Below, piece by piece: positions 52,800 to 63,624 of a DNA stretch of 64,000 bases. This DNA comes from Tipula vernalis (taxonomy: Eukaryota; Arthropoda; Insecta; Diptera; Tipulidae), in the NCBI GenBank assembly GCA_958295665.1, contig OY282559.1:249112764-249176763 (forward strand), written 5' to 3'. The notes beneath the pieces were generated by a model. It saw only the letters and a list, made by a program, of their open reading frames with translations, had not been told where the DNA came from and did no database searches. The stretch's first letter is position 1, and every line of letters starts with the position of its first letter. A program made the translations under genes and the position numbers.

Positions 52800-52995
52800 A
52801 CTCTATTGAATAGTTTGCTGGCAGTAGTTACACCAACAATTTCTGCTAGGTTAATTTGGTACTAAAACCGTTAAAAAGAGGTGGCTTTGTTTCTTAAACT
52901 ATAAAAATGTCAAAATTTCTTAAACTACATATATAAATAATATTGGAAGAAAACCAAAAATTTAATTAAAAAAAGTTGGAAAATATGCAATAATA
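52800..52995 (-). repeat. Direct repeat ahead of the gypsy-type gag (copy 1)
   Basis: GTAGTTACACCAACAATTTC, GGTTAATTTGGTACTAAAACC and AAAAAGTTGGAAAATAT occur in the same order here and at 54875-55050. On the minus strand the inner edge can be read as INLAEIVGVTT. Confidence 0.7.
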
Positions 52996-52998
52996 ACA

Positions 52999-53137
52999 TT
53001 GTTTACAATTCGCAAGTGTATGTGCTGCCTCCTCGTGGCAACCACTGGTAACTAAGGCCATTTGGTACAGGCTAATGTACGGCGCTAAAGCAGAAAACCT
53101 TGACAAAAAACCCTAATCTAAGGTGGAACAGCATTAT
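52999..53137 (+). repeat. Dispersed repeat shared with 44213-44370
   Basis: ACAATTCGCAAGTGT, GCTGCCTCCTCGTGGCAACC and CTAAGGTGGAACAGCAT are shared. The 44-kb copy has an extra TCACATTTTAGGCCATTTG duplication. Confidence 0.75.
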
Positions 53138-53192
53138 CTTACCAACTCCCTAATTTCCATTGTGTAGGATATGTTAAGCGTCTTCTTATTTT

Positions 53193-53640
53193 TTATAATG
53201 GGAGTGCTTTTCCAACGCAGCATTGTTCCAGTTCGTCTTCCAACTGGCGAGAATTTCTTATCGGTACGTGTAGATTGATTTTTTCCTCTACTAATTCACG
53301 AAAGAGATACCACTTTGTTTTAGAATTTGTTAATCTGGGTGGACTTTCCCTTTGAATTACCGTTTCACTGACTGTCATGATAACCGGTGAGTGATCCCAT
53401 AGTAGAGAATTGCTGTTTCCAATGTGAATATAGTTCTGAGATATTCCTCTTGTTAACATAAAAGCCTTTTAGGCCCGGTATCGTAGCTTCGTCACTGGGC
53501 CAGTATGTTGGGGAACCACGAGAGTAAAATTCACGTTTTGATATCTGCCCTGCTTGAAACAATTCTTTAACCTTTGACGTCGTAAATTTAGTTCCCCAAT
53601 AGGTGTTTTTCGCATTAAAGTCACCTCAAATAATAAAATC
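53193..53640 (-). pseudogene. Jockey-type endonuclease domain remnant
   Basis: GDFNAKNTYWGTKFTTSKV, SRGSPTYWPSD and SLLWDHSPVIMTVSETV correspond to the apurinic-like endonuclease of jockey-clade elements (the GDFNAKH and SDHxPV blocks). The second block has WDH for SDH. At least one frameshift lies near 53460. In jockey elements this domain nicks the target to prime reverse transcription. RT would lie to the left and is absent. Confidence 0.8.
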
Positions 53641-54260
53641 ACGTCCTAGCGATTTAAATAGTGTAGTCCTCCCTCTTCAAGTTATGCCGTGGAGGCAGTA
53701 TATTGCAGAGACAGCAATCTGACTGTGTTTAATGTGAATCCTTATGGTAGTGACTTGCATTGCTTCTTCTTCGATTTATGTTTCTAAATGGTGTCTTATA
53801 TTTTCTTTTATTAGCAATGCCGAACCACCCCTTGCTCTTTACGCTGGATGAATGGAATGATATAAGTTATAACACCGGATTTTAACAAACGAAGATTTAA
53901 CAAAATGGCTTTCGCATATTAGGAAAATGTCGATTTTTTTCTGTATTTAAAAATATTTCTATTTAATATTTTTTGTCGGATTGCGTTGTGGGAGTTGCAT
54001 TTTCTTCAGTTGATCAAATATCATGTGGTTCAGATTACTTTGGTTATTTAGCCGCTTTGTAATATAGCTTCGATGCTGTTAATAATGTTTTCCTTAATTC
54101 GGTTATTTTCAGAGCGGATATATTTGGTTAAACCCGAATCTTTCGAACTACCTTAGCAAATGTTCTTCTTTGCCCTGTATTGCTTGGTTGTGAATTTTGA
54201 TCAATTTGATTTGAAATTTGAATCCTTCTAATTTCGTGATTTTGAAGTTGATTTCTAGTT

Positions 54261-54850
54261 TTATCTCTTAATTTTTGTATTTAAATCTTCCCTTATTTCT
54301 TTGGTTGGGCAAGTGTGATGCAAACTTCTTGCCATAACTTTTACATGTCGAGCATGTTTATTCTCATAGGTAAACCACTGAGACTTTTCAGCATTCAACT
54401 TCATAGATAAGGTTCTATAAGAATCTGAGTCCAGGGTATTAATTTTCCAAACGTTATTGTTTAGCGCTGTTACCTTATACTCTTTTTCAGTGATCGATTT
54501 CATCAGTGACTCAATTTCTGGGTAACTGAGACCGTAACTCAGACCGTCTCCCTCTCTAATCTAGCTCTCTCTAGGTCAATATTATACTTTCACTGGATCC
54601 AGCTGCTCGCAATGTAAAATTTCCGCTGGCATCACTTCTGGCATGCAATGTTTGGCCCTCCCCAGAATCCATAGGGCCAGCCTCCGAAGAGGATGGATTG
54701 TACAGTCGGCTAACTGGAGTACCACCTGGAGTAATAAATTTCTCTGTTTTGAGCATTGCATATAGTCTTGTTGGTCCGCGGGAGGTTCAAGCTGATGAGC
54801 AATCCTCTATCCGCCACCGTGGGACGCGCCCGATGGGGGTTTCAAGTTCC
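54261..54850 (-). pseudogene. Jockey-type ORF1 (Gag-like) remnant
   Basis: 54756-54571 reads TPGGTPVSRLYNPSSSEAG, a plausible N-terminal part. 54503-54261 reads VWKINTLDSDSYRTL, then WFTYENKHARHVKVMARSLHH and CPTKEIREDL; the F-T-Y-E-N-K, R-x-x-K-V-M-x-R-x-L-H pattern is typical of jockey/TART ORF1 just before its zinc knuckles. It lies upstream of the endonuclease remnant in the same orientation, so both probably come from one element. Confidence 0.75.
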
Positions 54851-54874
54851 CCGCACGGGCTCTTGTATATAGGT

Positions 54875-55060
54875 AGTTTGCGATTAGTAGTTACGCCAAA
54901 AATTTCCGCTAGGTTAATTTGGTACTAAAACCATTCAAGAGATGGCTGTTAAGGTTTGAGTTTATGTGAAATCTCAAAATTTGTTAAAGTTTATAAGAAA
55001 TATTGCAAGAAAACTAAAAATTAAATTAAAAAAGTTGGAAAATATAGTATGCAGTTAAGT
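54875..55060 (-). repeat. Direct repeat ahead of the jockey ORF1 (copy 2)
   Basis: Diverged copy of 52800-52995, lying upstream of the jockey-type ORF1 just as the first lies upstream of the gypsy-type gag. On the minus strand it reads INLAEIFGVTT at the same place. Confidence 0.7.
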
Positions 55061-55269
55061 TGAGAAAAACAATTGTATTTTAAATCATAACATTTAACTT
55101 ATTAAAATTAATCTCTTACAGCAGTGATGAGTGTTTATTAGACGGTTTTTTTCGTCTTCCTCATCTTCATTTCATTCGAATTTCAGAAGCATTTTCGTTT
55201 GAATAGTCGCTGAATTAATAGGTAAATAATTAAACAAACAAATGGATTTTGTCAAAAATTTTGTATCGA

Positions 55270-55970
55270 TTTTCATTTTCATTTTAGATTTGTGTACAGC
55301 ATTCGCGGGCAAACAGATTAATGTTGGAAGGGGACAAATAGGGCCATCTAAGGACATTTATCTTACTTTCTGGTATTTTGGGCAACACAGAAACTTACAG
55401 GCAGATTTCTGACAGGTTTGATATCACCAAAAGCTCAGTTTTTCGTGTTTTACATAGAGTTGTGGAATGGATTGTGTCCATTAGCAATCGATAGAATTGG
55501 CGAGCTAATCAATTCAAATTTTTAAGAATGAAAGGACTTCTGTGAGTTGTAGGAGTCATAAATGGTTGCTACATTCGGATTAACCGTCCAAAGGAAAACA
55601 AAGAAGCGTTCTACAACCTGTTACAAGGCATCGTCGATACTGACAAGAAATTTATCTACATTCATTGCGGCAAGCCGGAGTCAGTGCGTGATACTGAAAA
55701 GAATGTATCGGCGTGACGGTATTCTGTTAGGGGATTCACCTTACCCGGACGAACTATTGAGTTACCCCATTTAAAGATTTTTGAAATGTGAGCACGAAAA
55801 AAATTAAATTCAACTATTTGCATTCAGCTACTAGAATTGTAGTAGAAAATGCATTTGGTCTTTTAAAAAGTCGCTTTAGCCGATTACGGTTTTTTGAAAG
55901 TCCCAATATATCATTTATTACAAATTGTGTGTTAGCTGCTTGCGTTTTGCACAACATGTGCATTTGTTAA
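55270..55970 (+). pseudogene. HARBI1-like transposase remnant
   Basis: A splice-acceptor-like TTTTCATTTTAG is followed by decayed coding: NTETYRQISDRFDITKSSVF and RVLHRVVEWIV, then GVINGCYIRINRPKENKEAF (corresponding to the I-D-G-T-x-I block, with Asn in place of the Asp), LSYPI, and ATRIVVENAFGLLKSRFSRL with the catalytic Glu region, ending ITNCVLAACVLHNMC. Frameshifts and stops are frequent. It is distinct from, and more decayed than, the HARBI1 copy at 60.5-61.4 kb. Confidence 0.75.
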
Positions 55971-56051
55971 ATCAAAGTTAAATCAAAAAATTCAAAACCA
56001 TGTATTACATTATATCACATTAAATCATTTCTTTTTCAATAATTCCATCAA

Positions 56052-56375
56052 TTATTGGTGTCTTTTCTCCTTAGCCGCTTCCTTGTCCTGAGGGTATTTT
56101 TCGAACAATTTTCTCATTTCCTTTTTTTCCCTTAATTTCGCTGCGAAAAAATTTTTGTTTTTCCCTAAAATAGTCTCTTTATTTCGTTTTTTACTGTTAC
56201 AAACCTTAACTTCACCATGTGGCTTATCCAGAATCGTTAACACTTTCACATATTCGTTAGACTCGTTAGTGTCTTCTGAAATATTTGTGCTGTCGAAAGC
56301 TGTATTTCGTGTTTTTAAATTCCAACAGTTACGACGTTGTTTGAATGCACAGTTGGACTGTCGTGAAATTTGCAT
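56052..56375 (-). CDS. Unknown charged protein, possibly Harbinger second gene
   Basis: 107 open codons with a strongly basic, Lys/Glu-rich end (AAKLREKKEMRKLFEKYP). I do not recognise a domain. It converges on the HARBI1 remnant to its left, the same arrangement as the Myb/SANT-like and HARBI1 genes at 59-61 kb, so it may be a remnant of the accessory gene of that Harbinger copy. That is inference from position only. Confidence 0.3.
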   Translation of the reverse strand: MQISRQSNCAFKQRRNCWNLKTRNTAFDSTNISEDTNESNEYVKVLTILDKPHGEVKVCNSKKRNKETILGKNKNFFAAKLREKKEMRKLFEKYPQDKEAAKEKRHQ

Positions 56376-56639
56376 TCCTCCTTCCCGTCTTTCCTATTTT
56401 CGTATGTACTTTTATTAAAGCCTTTCCCTCCTGATATGACCTATTTCTTCCCGTTTGTTTTACCATTTTCTTTAATCTATAAATTTTGGCACTGTGTAAA
56501 TTGTCATAGTATTTCTCTCTGTTAATATTTAAATTGACCGTATATTATGTTTGTATTTGTGAGAATTATAAAGTATTTTCTTGCATTTTGACATGAAAAA
56601 CACGAATTAGTTCCATATAAACGCTTGTTGAGGAAACAT

Positions 56640-58730
56640 CAAAACGTCAACCCTCTGATAAAAAAAAAAAAAAAAAAAAATATAGTGTTGTAATAAGGAA
56701 ATTAGTAGAATTAAATAGTTTTTTTAATTAAATAATTAATAAATCATATGCCATTAATTAGTTCAAAATATTACTTCATTTTATTATTGGCACTGGTGTG
56801 CCAATAGTTAATGCACTGGTGTGCCAATAGTGTTACGACGGTTGTGGCGTCTTACCAATTAGCCCCACAAATTATTGCTTGGCTAAAGCCAAGATTTTAA
56901 CAAAAAGAAAAAAAATCATATGGATATTTATTTGTGTTGCAATTGAGTTAACGGAGAGCGAGCGACACAATCAACACAGAAACGACGTTAATCAGTGTTG
57001 GTGAGGACCACGGGTCGCGCGATAAGCGGAAAAAAGATTTAACCCGAAGTTTTTATGTATGTGTTTTTTTTTTGCGAGTTAAAGGCGAAAAAAAAAAAAC
57101 GAAAAGGCAGTCAAGTTTGGTTTTTGAGATACGCCGGTTGTGTTGCATGACCTACCACGAGTTTTCGCTTGGTCGAAAAAAAATGGTAGACGGGTTGAAA
57201 AAAAAAACATAAATAATAATATATACGTGTGTTTCTAAATTTTCCGTAAATTTTCATTTTTTTGTATGATAATAATCGGCGTTTGTTTTTTTTGAGCGGT
57301 GGTTTTGTTTGCTGGTAGTGTGTAAATAATATAAATGGAACAAGCGAAAGTTAATCGCTTGATACCTAAAGAATAGTGGCCAGACATTACAAAAACAAAA
57401 TAAAAAGAAAAAGAACGAAATTTTAATTAAAATAGACAGAAAAATTGTGTAACGCTACTGTGTCAGTTGTGTAGCAAAAAAAAAAAAAAAAAAAAAAAAA
57501 TGTATATATCTAAAATATATTTATTACATTTATTTGTGGTGTTTTGATTGTTTTAATCCTGGTGTAACCAGTATCGGTCGATTTTTTTTTTTTGTTGGTT
57601 GTGTGCTGGCTAGCAAGAAAGTAGTTGAGAGTGTTCTTGAGAATCACGTGCTGAAAACGAAAAACAGGAAAAGTTAACGGATGGTGATTAAGTGTGCATG
57701 TTGGTGAGCTGAAAGAACCACATGCTGAAAGAAAACAACAAAAGTTGATGTTGAGCATCCTGATGGGGAGCTGCCAAAGTCCTACCAAAATCGCAGAGAG
57801 GATCAACTAGTAACTTTCCAGTCATTTCCAGGATGGTTGATCAGGCAGCAGAGAGAAAAAAAAACCGTTCGTTATATTTTTATTTACTGTTTATTTGTTT
57901 TTGTAATTTTGCATTATATACCTTATTCTGGCCGATTGATTGCGGGATGAGTTGCTAGGCGGGCTTATCATGGGTGTCGAACAAGGAGATGCGTTCCTGG
58001 TTGGGAAGTCGAAGCCCAAATTTTTTATCAGGTTATATATTCATGTTTATTTAATTATCTTTATTACGTGTCCCGGCAGCTAGTAGCTGATGGAGGGTGA
58101 TTGAGGCCCCCGTAAGGTGGTCAGCCGGTTTATGATTAGTTTATTTTATTTTTTTATTATTATGTAGCTTGAACGACAGGGCACGGGGGGGGCATAGCAC
58201 CTCCGACCGGCTGCCGGCAGGAATGACGGAAGAGACGCGCGGGGCGGTCGATCTGTTTTATGATTACTGTGTTGTCATTATCATTAGTTTTACCTTTATC
58301 ATTTTGTATTTCGAACCCTTATTATTTCCTTAATTTACTCTTATTGTTATATTATTATTAGAAATTTATGATTATTGTGTTGTTTTATTGTCATTTTCTT
58401 ATCCCTCCCTCTTTATTATTTAATTTAAAGTTCTCTGCGGTTCTCTAGCTTTGGGGTATGCTCTGGTAATTAACACCCCACCCCCATTCTCCTGAGCTTA
58501 GTCAGCAAAAATACCGCGACCAGAGCCCCTGATCCAGAGAAATTTCTGTTAACCGACTCTTTGAGTGTTCGGGCTTGGACGACATCACCTTTCCGGTTCT
58601 GTTTTATGGTAATGTCGAGCCCGATCTCAACGAGTTTGTTACAATAGTTTAATAAAAAAATTTGTTCAAAAATGTGATTTAACGTTTTGAAATACCAGTT
58701 TGCCGCTTGTACATGGGGCAATAATGCCTT
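56640..58730. other. Unassigned region with A-rich runs and GC-rich islands
   Basis: Long A runs (for example 56660-56680 and 57478-57500) alternate with GC-rich patches (56985-57020, 57950-58010, 58070-58130, 58180-58255). TGTTACGACGGTTGTGGCG at 56830 could be an LTR start, and the whole could be an LTR-element leader, but no second LTR or coding domain supports it. An 83-codon minus frame (58470-58721) has no recognisable domain. Confidence 0.35.
56786..56831. repeat. Tandem and palindromic TTGGCACTGGTGTGCCAA
   Basis: GCACTGGTGTGCCAATAG occurs twice in succession; the first copy forms the hairpin TTGGCAC/GTGCCAA. Confidence 0.7.
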
Positions 58731-59271
58731 TAATATAAATGTGGGTCAATAAACATTTTTGGAGCTTTATTAGACCACAGCTACTGCGCTTTGAGTTATA
58801 AATAGAATCTAAAATTTAACATTTTTTAAACATTTGTATTTAGTAAAATTATCCTATTTATTTAGTCCCTTGGAATACTTTAAACTTGGAATAATTCAAT
58901 TTTCAAATCATTACAATTTTCACAAATAAAAATATAAGTTATATAGATACAATTTTGATATAACTTCATACAGCAAATTTTTGCTATGCCTTATCACATA
59001 TTTTACTTTTGGTCGTTTATGCTTTTGAAACTTTTCCATTCGTGAATGGATGGTTCTTTTAACATGTACCTTTTTCAAGTCAAGTTAACTATTTTTCAAA
59101 CCAAACTCACCAATTTTAAAAACAAATTAACACTTTTAATTTACGTTTTATAACTCCTTATAAAAAAAAATGTAAACATTGGGTAAAAAAACGGTTGGAT
59201 TAAAGTTATAAGACACGATCTATAAATTAAGATTTGTGCTTGCATATTTTTAATGAATTTCATTTGTTTTA

Positions 59272-60290
59272 GGAAACTCCGGAAAATTCAAGACGCCGTC
59301 AGCGAGTCACCAGTAGCCAAAAAGCTGAATTAATAGAGAGAATTTCAGCAAATTATTCCATCGCTGTGGGCAGATTCCAATCCGCGGACGGGAAACAGCA
59401 GAAAAAAGAATTTTGGGTTGCGTTGATGCGAGATCTAAATGACATGGGCGGAGCTATAAAAAATGTCAGCGGTTGGCAGAAGGTAAATATTATTCAAAGT
59501 GCTCATAACATAAATAACTATTAATTTTGTTTTCATTAGTCGTTTTACCATATAAGAAATGGCATACGTGGAAAATTTCAATACATCAGGAATCACGCCT
59601 ATAGGAATGGGGGTGGTAAGCTCTTGGATTTACAGTTAGATCCACTGGAAGAAAGATTTTTCAGTGTGCTACCAAATGAGCAAGTCGATGGGATCGATTG
59701 CCTGGAAGGGGGATTTGCATTTACTAATTTTTTTTTCTAGACCACTAATACTATCCCAAATATTGTGGTAGCCCAGGCCGCCGTCCAACGTCCGGAAGCA
59801 CCTGAAGTTGTTCCAGTGGATGATGCTACAGGTCCAGTACCTACGTCGCAGACTCCAGAACACCCGACCTAATCACTGGACTTTGGAAATTCCGGTTTAA
59901 GTCGGGTAGTTTGTATGAGTCAATTACCTGGACCATCAACCAGTAGTAGTAATAGTCATATAAACTCTATTAAAATAAAATATTCCAGTGCACATTATTT
60001 AATTAAACAAAATCATTTTAGGCAACACCACTAACGCCAGCGACAACATCAGCGAGAGCAACAGCACGAACGCCTGCAACAGCACCAACACCGGCCACCA
60101 AAATAGCCAGGAGAGTTTAAAGCTACAGAGAGAGGCGCTTAAGGAGCTCCGCAAACACAAATTTGGAGAATGAGCGTCGGCACCTGGAGACAACGTCACT
60201 CTTAAAAGAGTTGATACTATTAAAAACAAATTTTTATTTAATATTAAAAAAATGTATATTTGAAATATTACTTTTATTTTATAATTCTTT
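59272..60290 (+). pseudogene. Harbinger Myb/SANT-like accessory gene, spliced
   Basis: Exon at 59272-59482 after TTTTAG: RVTSSQKAELIERISANYS, FWVALMRDLNDMGG. A 57-base intron (59483-59539, GTAAATATT...TTCATTAG). Next exon: IRNGIRGKFQYIRNHAYRNG, GGGKLLDLQLDPLEERFFSV; a further acceptor with branch-like TTACTAAT and TTTTTTCTAG at about 59740 opens TTNTIPNIVVAQA. A last coding block near 60070-60270 (ESLKLQREALKELRK, then ENERRHLETTSLLKEL) predicts a coiled coil. The domain matches the Myb/SANT-like DNA-binding partner of Harbinger transposases. One stop and a frameshift in the last blocks suggest it is inactive. Confidence 0.75.
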
Positions 60291-60544
60291 ATATAATAAG
60301 TAATAAAAACAAAACTGACGTATTGAAGACTGAAATATAGCAATGAAATGTGATTTAAAAATAAAGCAGTGTTTTATTAAAATAATTATAATAATATATT
60401 GTCAATAATCCTTTCCCTAACTTGACGGCCTGCTTGAAGATACAGATTATTTCCACTATATCTGTGAACATGTTCTGTATTGACGGTAACTTCTTGCTCG
60501 GCAGTATCGTACTCGTCCTCATAACCAAGTAAAATTAAAAAATT

Positions 60545-61440
60545 ATGGCAAACTGCGACAGCATTTATTATTTTAGCAGATTATTTGGGAGCGTAATGCA
60601 GTTTCCTTTCGCTGAGTATACACCGAAATCTATTTTTAAGTATACCAATTACTCTTTCAACTTGGCTACGGATGACTTTATGCCGACAGTAAAACTCTTT
60701 TTCCTTTGCAGTTATTCCTTCTTCGGTTACTGTTATTAGGAAAGGCATCAGAGGGTATCCTTGATCGCCTAGAAGCCAATATTTTTGAGCATCGGGAGTA
60801 GTATATTCATTTTCGAACATAGCATAGAGTTGGCTTGCTTTCCAAACAAAACTGTCATGAACCGAGCCTGGATAACGTGCATTTATGTGTGTTATGCTAT
60901 TCCGGTCATTCATCACGATTTGAACATTTATGCTGTGAAATCCTTTACGATTCACGTACACCATTTCGACCTCCTTGGGTAAGCCAGATAAAGCGATTTG
61001 TGTCCCATCGATAATTCCAATTATACCTGGAATTCCTTTTTTGGCAAATTCTCCCGCAATTCGATCTCTTTCTGCCTCCTCTTGTGGAAATTTAATATAT
61101 TTGGACATCAAGATATTGAGGAGGTGTCACTTCCCCAATGCATTTGCTAATAGCCGGCTGTGACATATGACCAATACTTTTTATTTGGTTTTGGTAGGAA
61201 CCGGTTGCATAGAAATTGAAAGCCACCAAACATTTTGTGTCGAAAGGAATATATTTTCCTGTGGATCATCCGTTGCGGTCCTTTTGGTTTCTTGTGTCCT
61301 CTGTAAGGCTTTCAATTCCTCTATTAATTTTATGGCCAACGCGGGTGTGAATCGGAAATAGCTCCTAAAATATGACTCCTTCATGTGGTACTGGTTGGAC
61401 TGTTGTCTAAGCTTTTCGTTAAGCTTTCTGATTGATTGAA
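60545..61440 (-). pseudogene. HARBI1-like PIF/Harbinger transposase
   Basis: N-terminal part: SYFRFTPALAIKLIEELKAL, then after a frameshift near 61215 FYATGSYQNQIKSIGHMSQ and PAISKCIGEVT. After another shift a 176-codon frame (61111-60581) has GIIDGTQIAL (D35), NARYPGSVHDSFVW (D86), LLGDQGYPL (D116) and RSQVERVIGILKNRF (E152), a complete DDE set for this superfamily. With its convergent Myb-like partner it forms a two-gene Harbinger element; the partner normally brings the transposase to the nucleus and DNA. Two frameshifts make it inactive. Confidence 0.85.
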
Positions 61441-62130
61441 TCCATTATCTACAAACAATAAAAATTAGTATTGAAAACCATAATTCTTTGTGAGAATCAT
61501 GATTGTTTTTTGTGTCGAATTCGATTGGGATTATCAAAAAAATAAATTTTTGATGCTCAATCGAATGTGAAAGCAAACAAATTTATTTCAAAGTTGTTTG
61601 GTGAATATATGTGAATGTTTTATTGAGGTTATGTTAATTATCAGTAAAGTCTTAGTTTAATTTTGTACAAAATTGCACATTTTGTCACATTAATTAATTT
61701 CATACCACAATTTATTTCTAGATTATTCAAAATTAAAATAAATGATTTATTCTACCCAATCGAATACGCGTGATGATTTAAATCATTTTACATTACTTAC
61801 ACTATCTTCACAAGTTAAACAACACTACAAAAATATTTTAATGTTGATATTTTTATATTAAATATTTGAACAAGATTTATTTATTCTAATTTAATCTAAT
61901 TATAAGAACTACAGAAACAGTTTATTGTTTATTCACAAAAATACTAAAACATCAAGACTGATGACTAAACGTCATCACATATAAACAATGAAAATATGAC
62001 ACATTGGCTCAAAGAGGATTTTTTCTACTGGTGAAAGCAAGACGGAAGATGGTATCGTCTTTTTCATTCAAATCAATGTACGACGTGACGTTGTTCATCC
62101 AGATGACACCGCAGTAAGCTACGACAAATG
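61441..62130. other. AT-rich DNA, no gene recognised
   Basis: Lies between the Harbinger transposase and the Tigger pseudogene. It should contain the right TIR of the Harbinger element, but I could not locate it. Confidence 0.35.
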
Positions 62131-62189
62131 TCAGTTTATCACAGTTTTTATCACCAAATGTGATATAGCACCACAAAATGACCACCCAG

Positions 62190-62920
62190 GTCCAGGTACA
62201 GTTTTGACAGAAGAAGAAGAAGAACGGATAGTTGTTTGGAGTTTCTCAAAAAAAGGGTTTTCCGAAGCGAAAGGAGGATGTTGCTAGCGCAGTGAAATAC
62301 TTTCTAGAACAAACTGCCAATATACCAGGAAAAGGGTGTTTCTTCAGCAAACGGTTTGATTCTATCGAAAAATTTCTAATTGAACAAAATTATATGGATA
62401 TACCGGAAGAGCCTACCCGAATTTTAAAAACGGCGATGAGAAAATTTTTTACTTTGTCCAAAAACCAAAAATGTTCTAGCTGCAAAGGAAGCAAAAAATG
62501 TGTATGAAGTGTACAGAGGGCTAGCCAAATCGAATTTGACGGTTATGTTCACATTTTCGGCCGTTGTAGTAGTACGACCTTCTATGGTGATGTACCCATA
62601 TAAAAGAGTTCCCGAGAAAATTCGGAAATCATTACCAAAAGGATGGGGCTTGGGCTTTAGTGATAATGGATGGATGACAAAATAGATTTTATATGAATAT
62701 ATGGTATATCTAAAGTTCTCCATCCATATCTCTTACAGCTGGGAACTACATTCCCAGTAATATATTTTGTCGGTGGACATGCAACACATCTGGCATTAGC
62801 TGTCAGCGAGCTATGTGTGAAGCTAAAAATTATTTTGGTTGCTTTGTACCCTAATGGCCAGTCTCCAGTCGTCGCGACGAACAAAAAATGGCATGACGTC
62901 ATGACAAAATTGGTATATTA
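62190..62920 (+). pseudogene. Pogo/Tigger transposase, N-terminal and catalytic parts
   Basis: PGPGTVLTEEEEERIVVW and GFPKRKEDVASAVKYFLEQ are the CENP-B-type helix-turn-helix; CFFSKRFDSIEKFLIEQ follows. The DDE domain is decayed: NVYEVYRGLAKSNLTVMFTF, MVMYPYKRVPEKI, then FPVIYFVGGHATHLALAVSE, where the usual Asp of V-D-G-H is Gly, and CVKLKIILVALYPNG. The reading is cut at about 62860 by an inserted TIR element and resumes near 63625. Several frameshifts are present. Confidence 0.85.
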
Positions 62921-63624
62921 TACTTACAACTACTAACATAACAAATAATTATATTATCTGTGTTTTTGTTTATAAAATGGAAATCTACTTACATGTGTCA
63001 TTTTGGATTAATAAAATATTCATTTAAACCAAATATAGACTTGTCCTCCCGTTTATATTTGTAGTTTTTGCTTTAGGATTTTTTATTTTATATGTATAAA
63101 TAAATTAAATTCAAGCTGCTGACAAATATGTTAAGCTGAAAGAAATGTATTAAGCCTTTAATAATATGAATGTTGCTCGTTTTGCCAACTATCGTTGGCA
63201 ATCAAATAAAATTCTCCAACTGAAATTACAATTAAAAATTATGTATAAGCCTTGTTACAAAAATCATTATTAAATTAAAATAATTCAAAAGTAACATTTC
63301 ATTATCAATAAATTATGTTTATTGTTATTGTTACAATTATTATTAATTCTCTAATGATTTTGAAAAAACAAAAATTTTTTTGGCATGCACAAATAATTGA
63401 GAGTAAAATACAAATTACTCTCACTTCGTCGTGACAAAATTTTAAAAAAGATGGATATTGTGATGTTTTGGTTCTCTTCGTCACGAGTAATGCGCATGAG
63501 CACAATCAGCTTTGTTTATGTATTCATACCCATTTTACCCAATAAACAATAATTGGCACAAGCTCGTGCCAATTTTTCTTCGTCGTGGCGAGTGAGAGTT
63601 CCAAGACACTTAAGTGTCTTGGAA
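62862..63624. mobile_element. TIR-like insertion splitting the Tigger gene
   Basis: CCAGTCTCCAGTCGTCGCGA at 62861 and GAACAAAAA after it have an imperfect reverse complement at about 63575-63602 (TTTTTCTTCGTCGTGGCGAG). An internal CACTTCGTCGTGACAAAATT near 63423 repeats the motif next to the left end (CGTCATGACAAAATT). The transposase reading is interrupted over exactly this stretch. Exact ends and target duplication could not be fixed. Confidence 0.5.
63551..63624. repeat. Two adjacent palindromes
   Basis: 63551-63574 centres on TTGGCACAAGCTCGTGCCAA (nearly perfect). 63599-63624 is a perfect 26-base palindrome centred on CACTTAAGTG. Both sit at the right end of the insertion. Confidence 0.85.

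Noticed and set aside
58470..58721. 83-codon minus-strand frame
   Set aside because: No domain, no partner elsewhere in the window, and no supporting gene structure.
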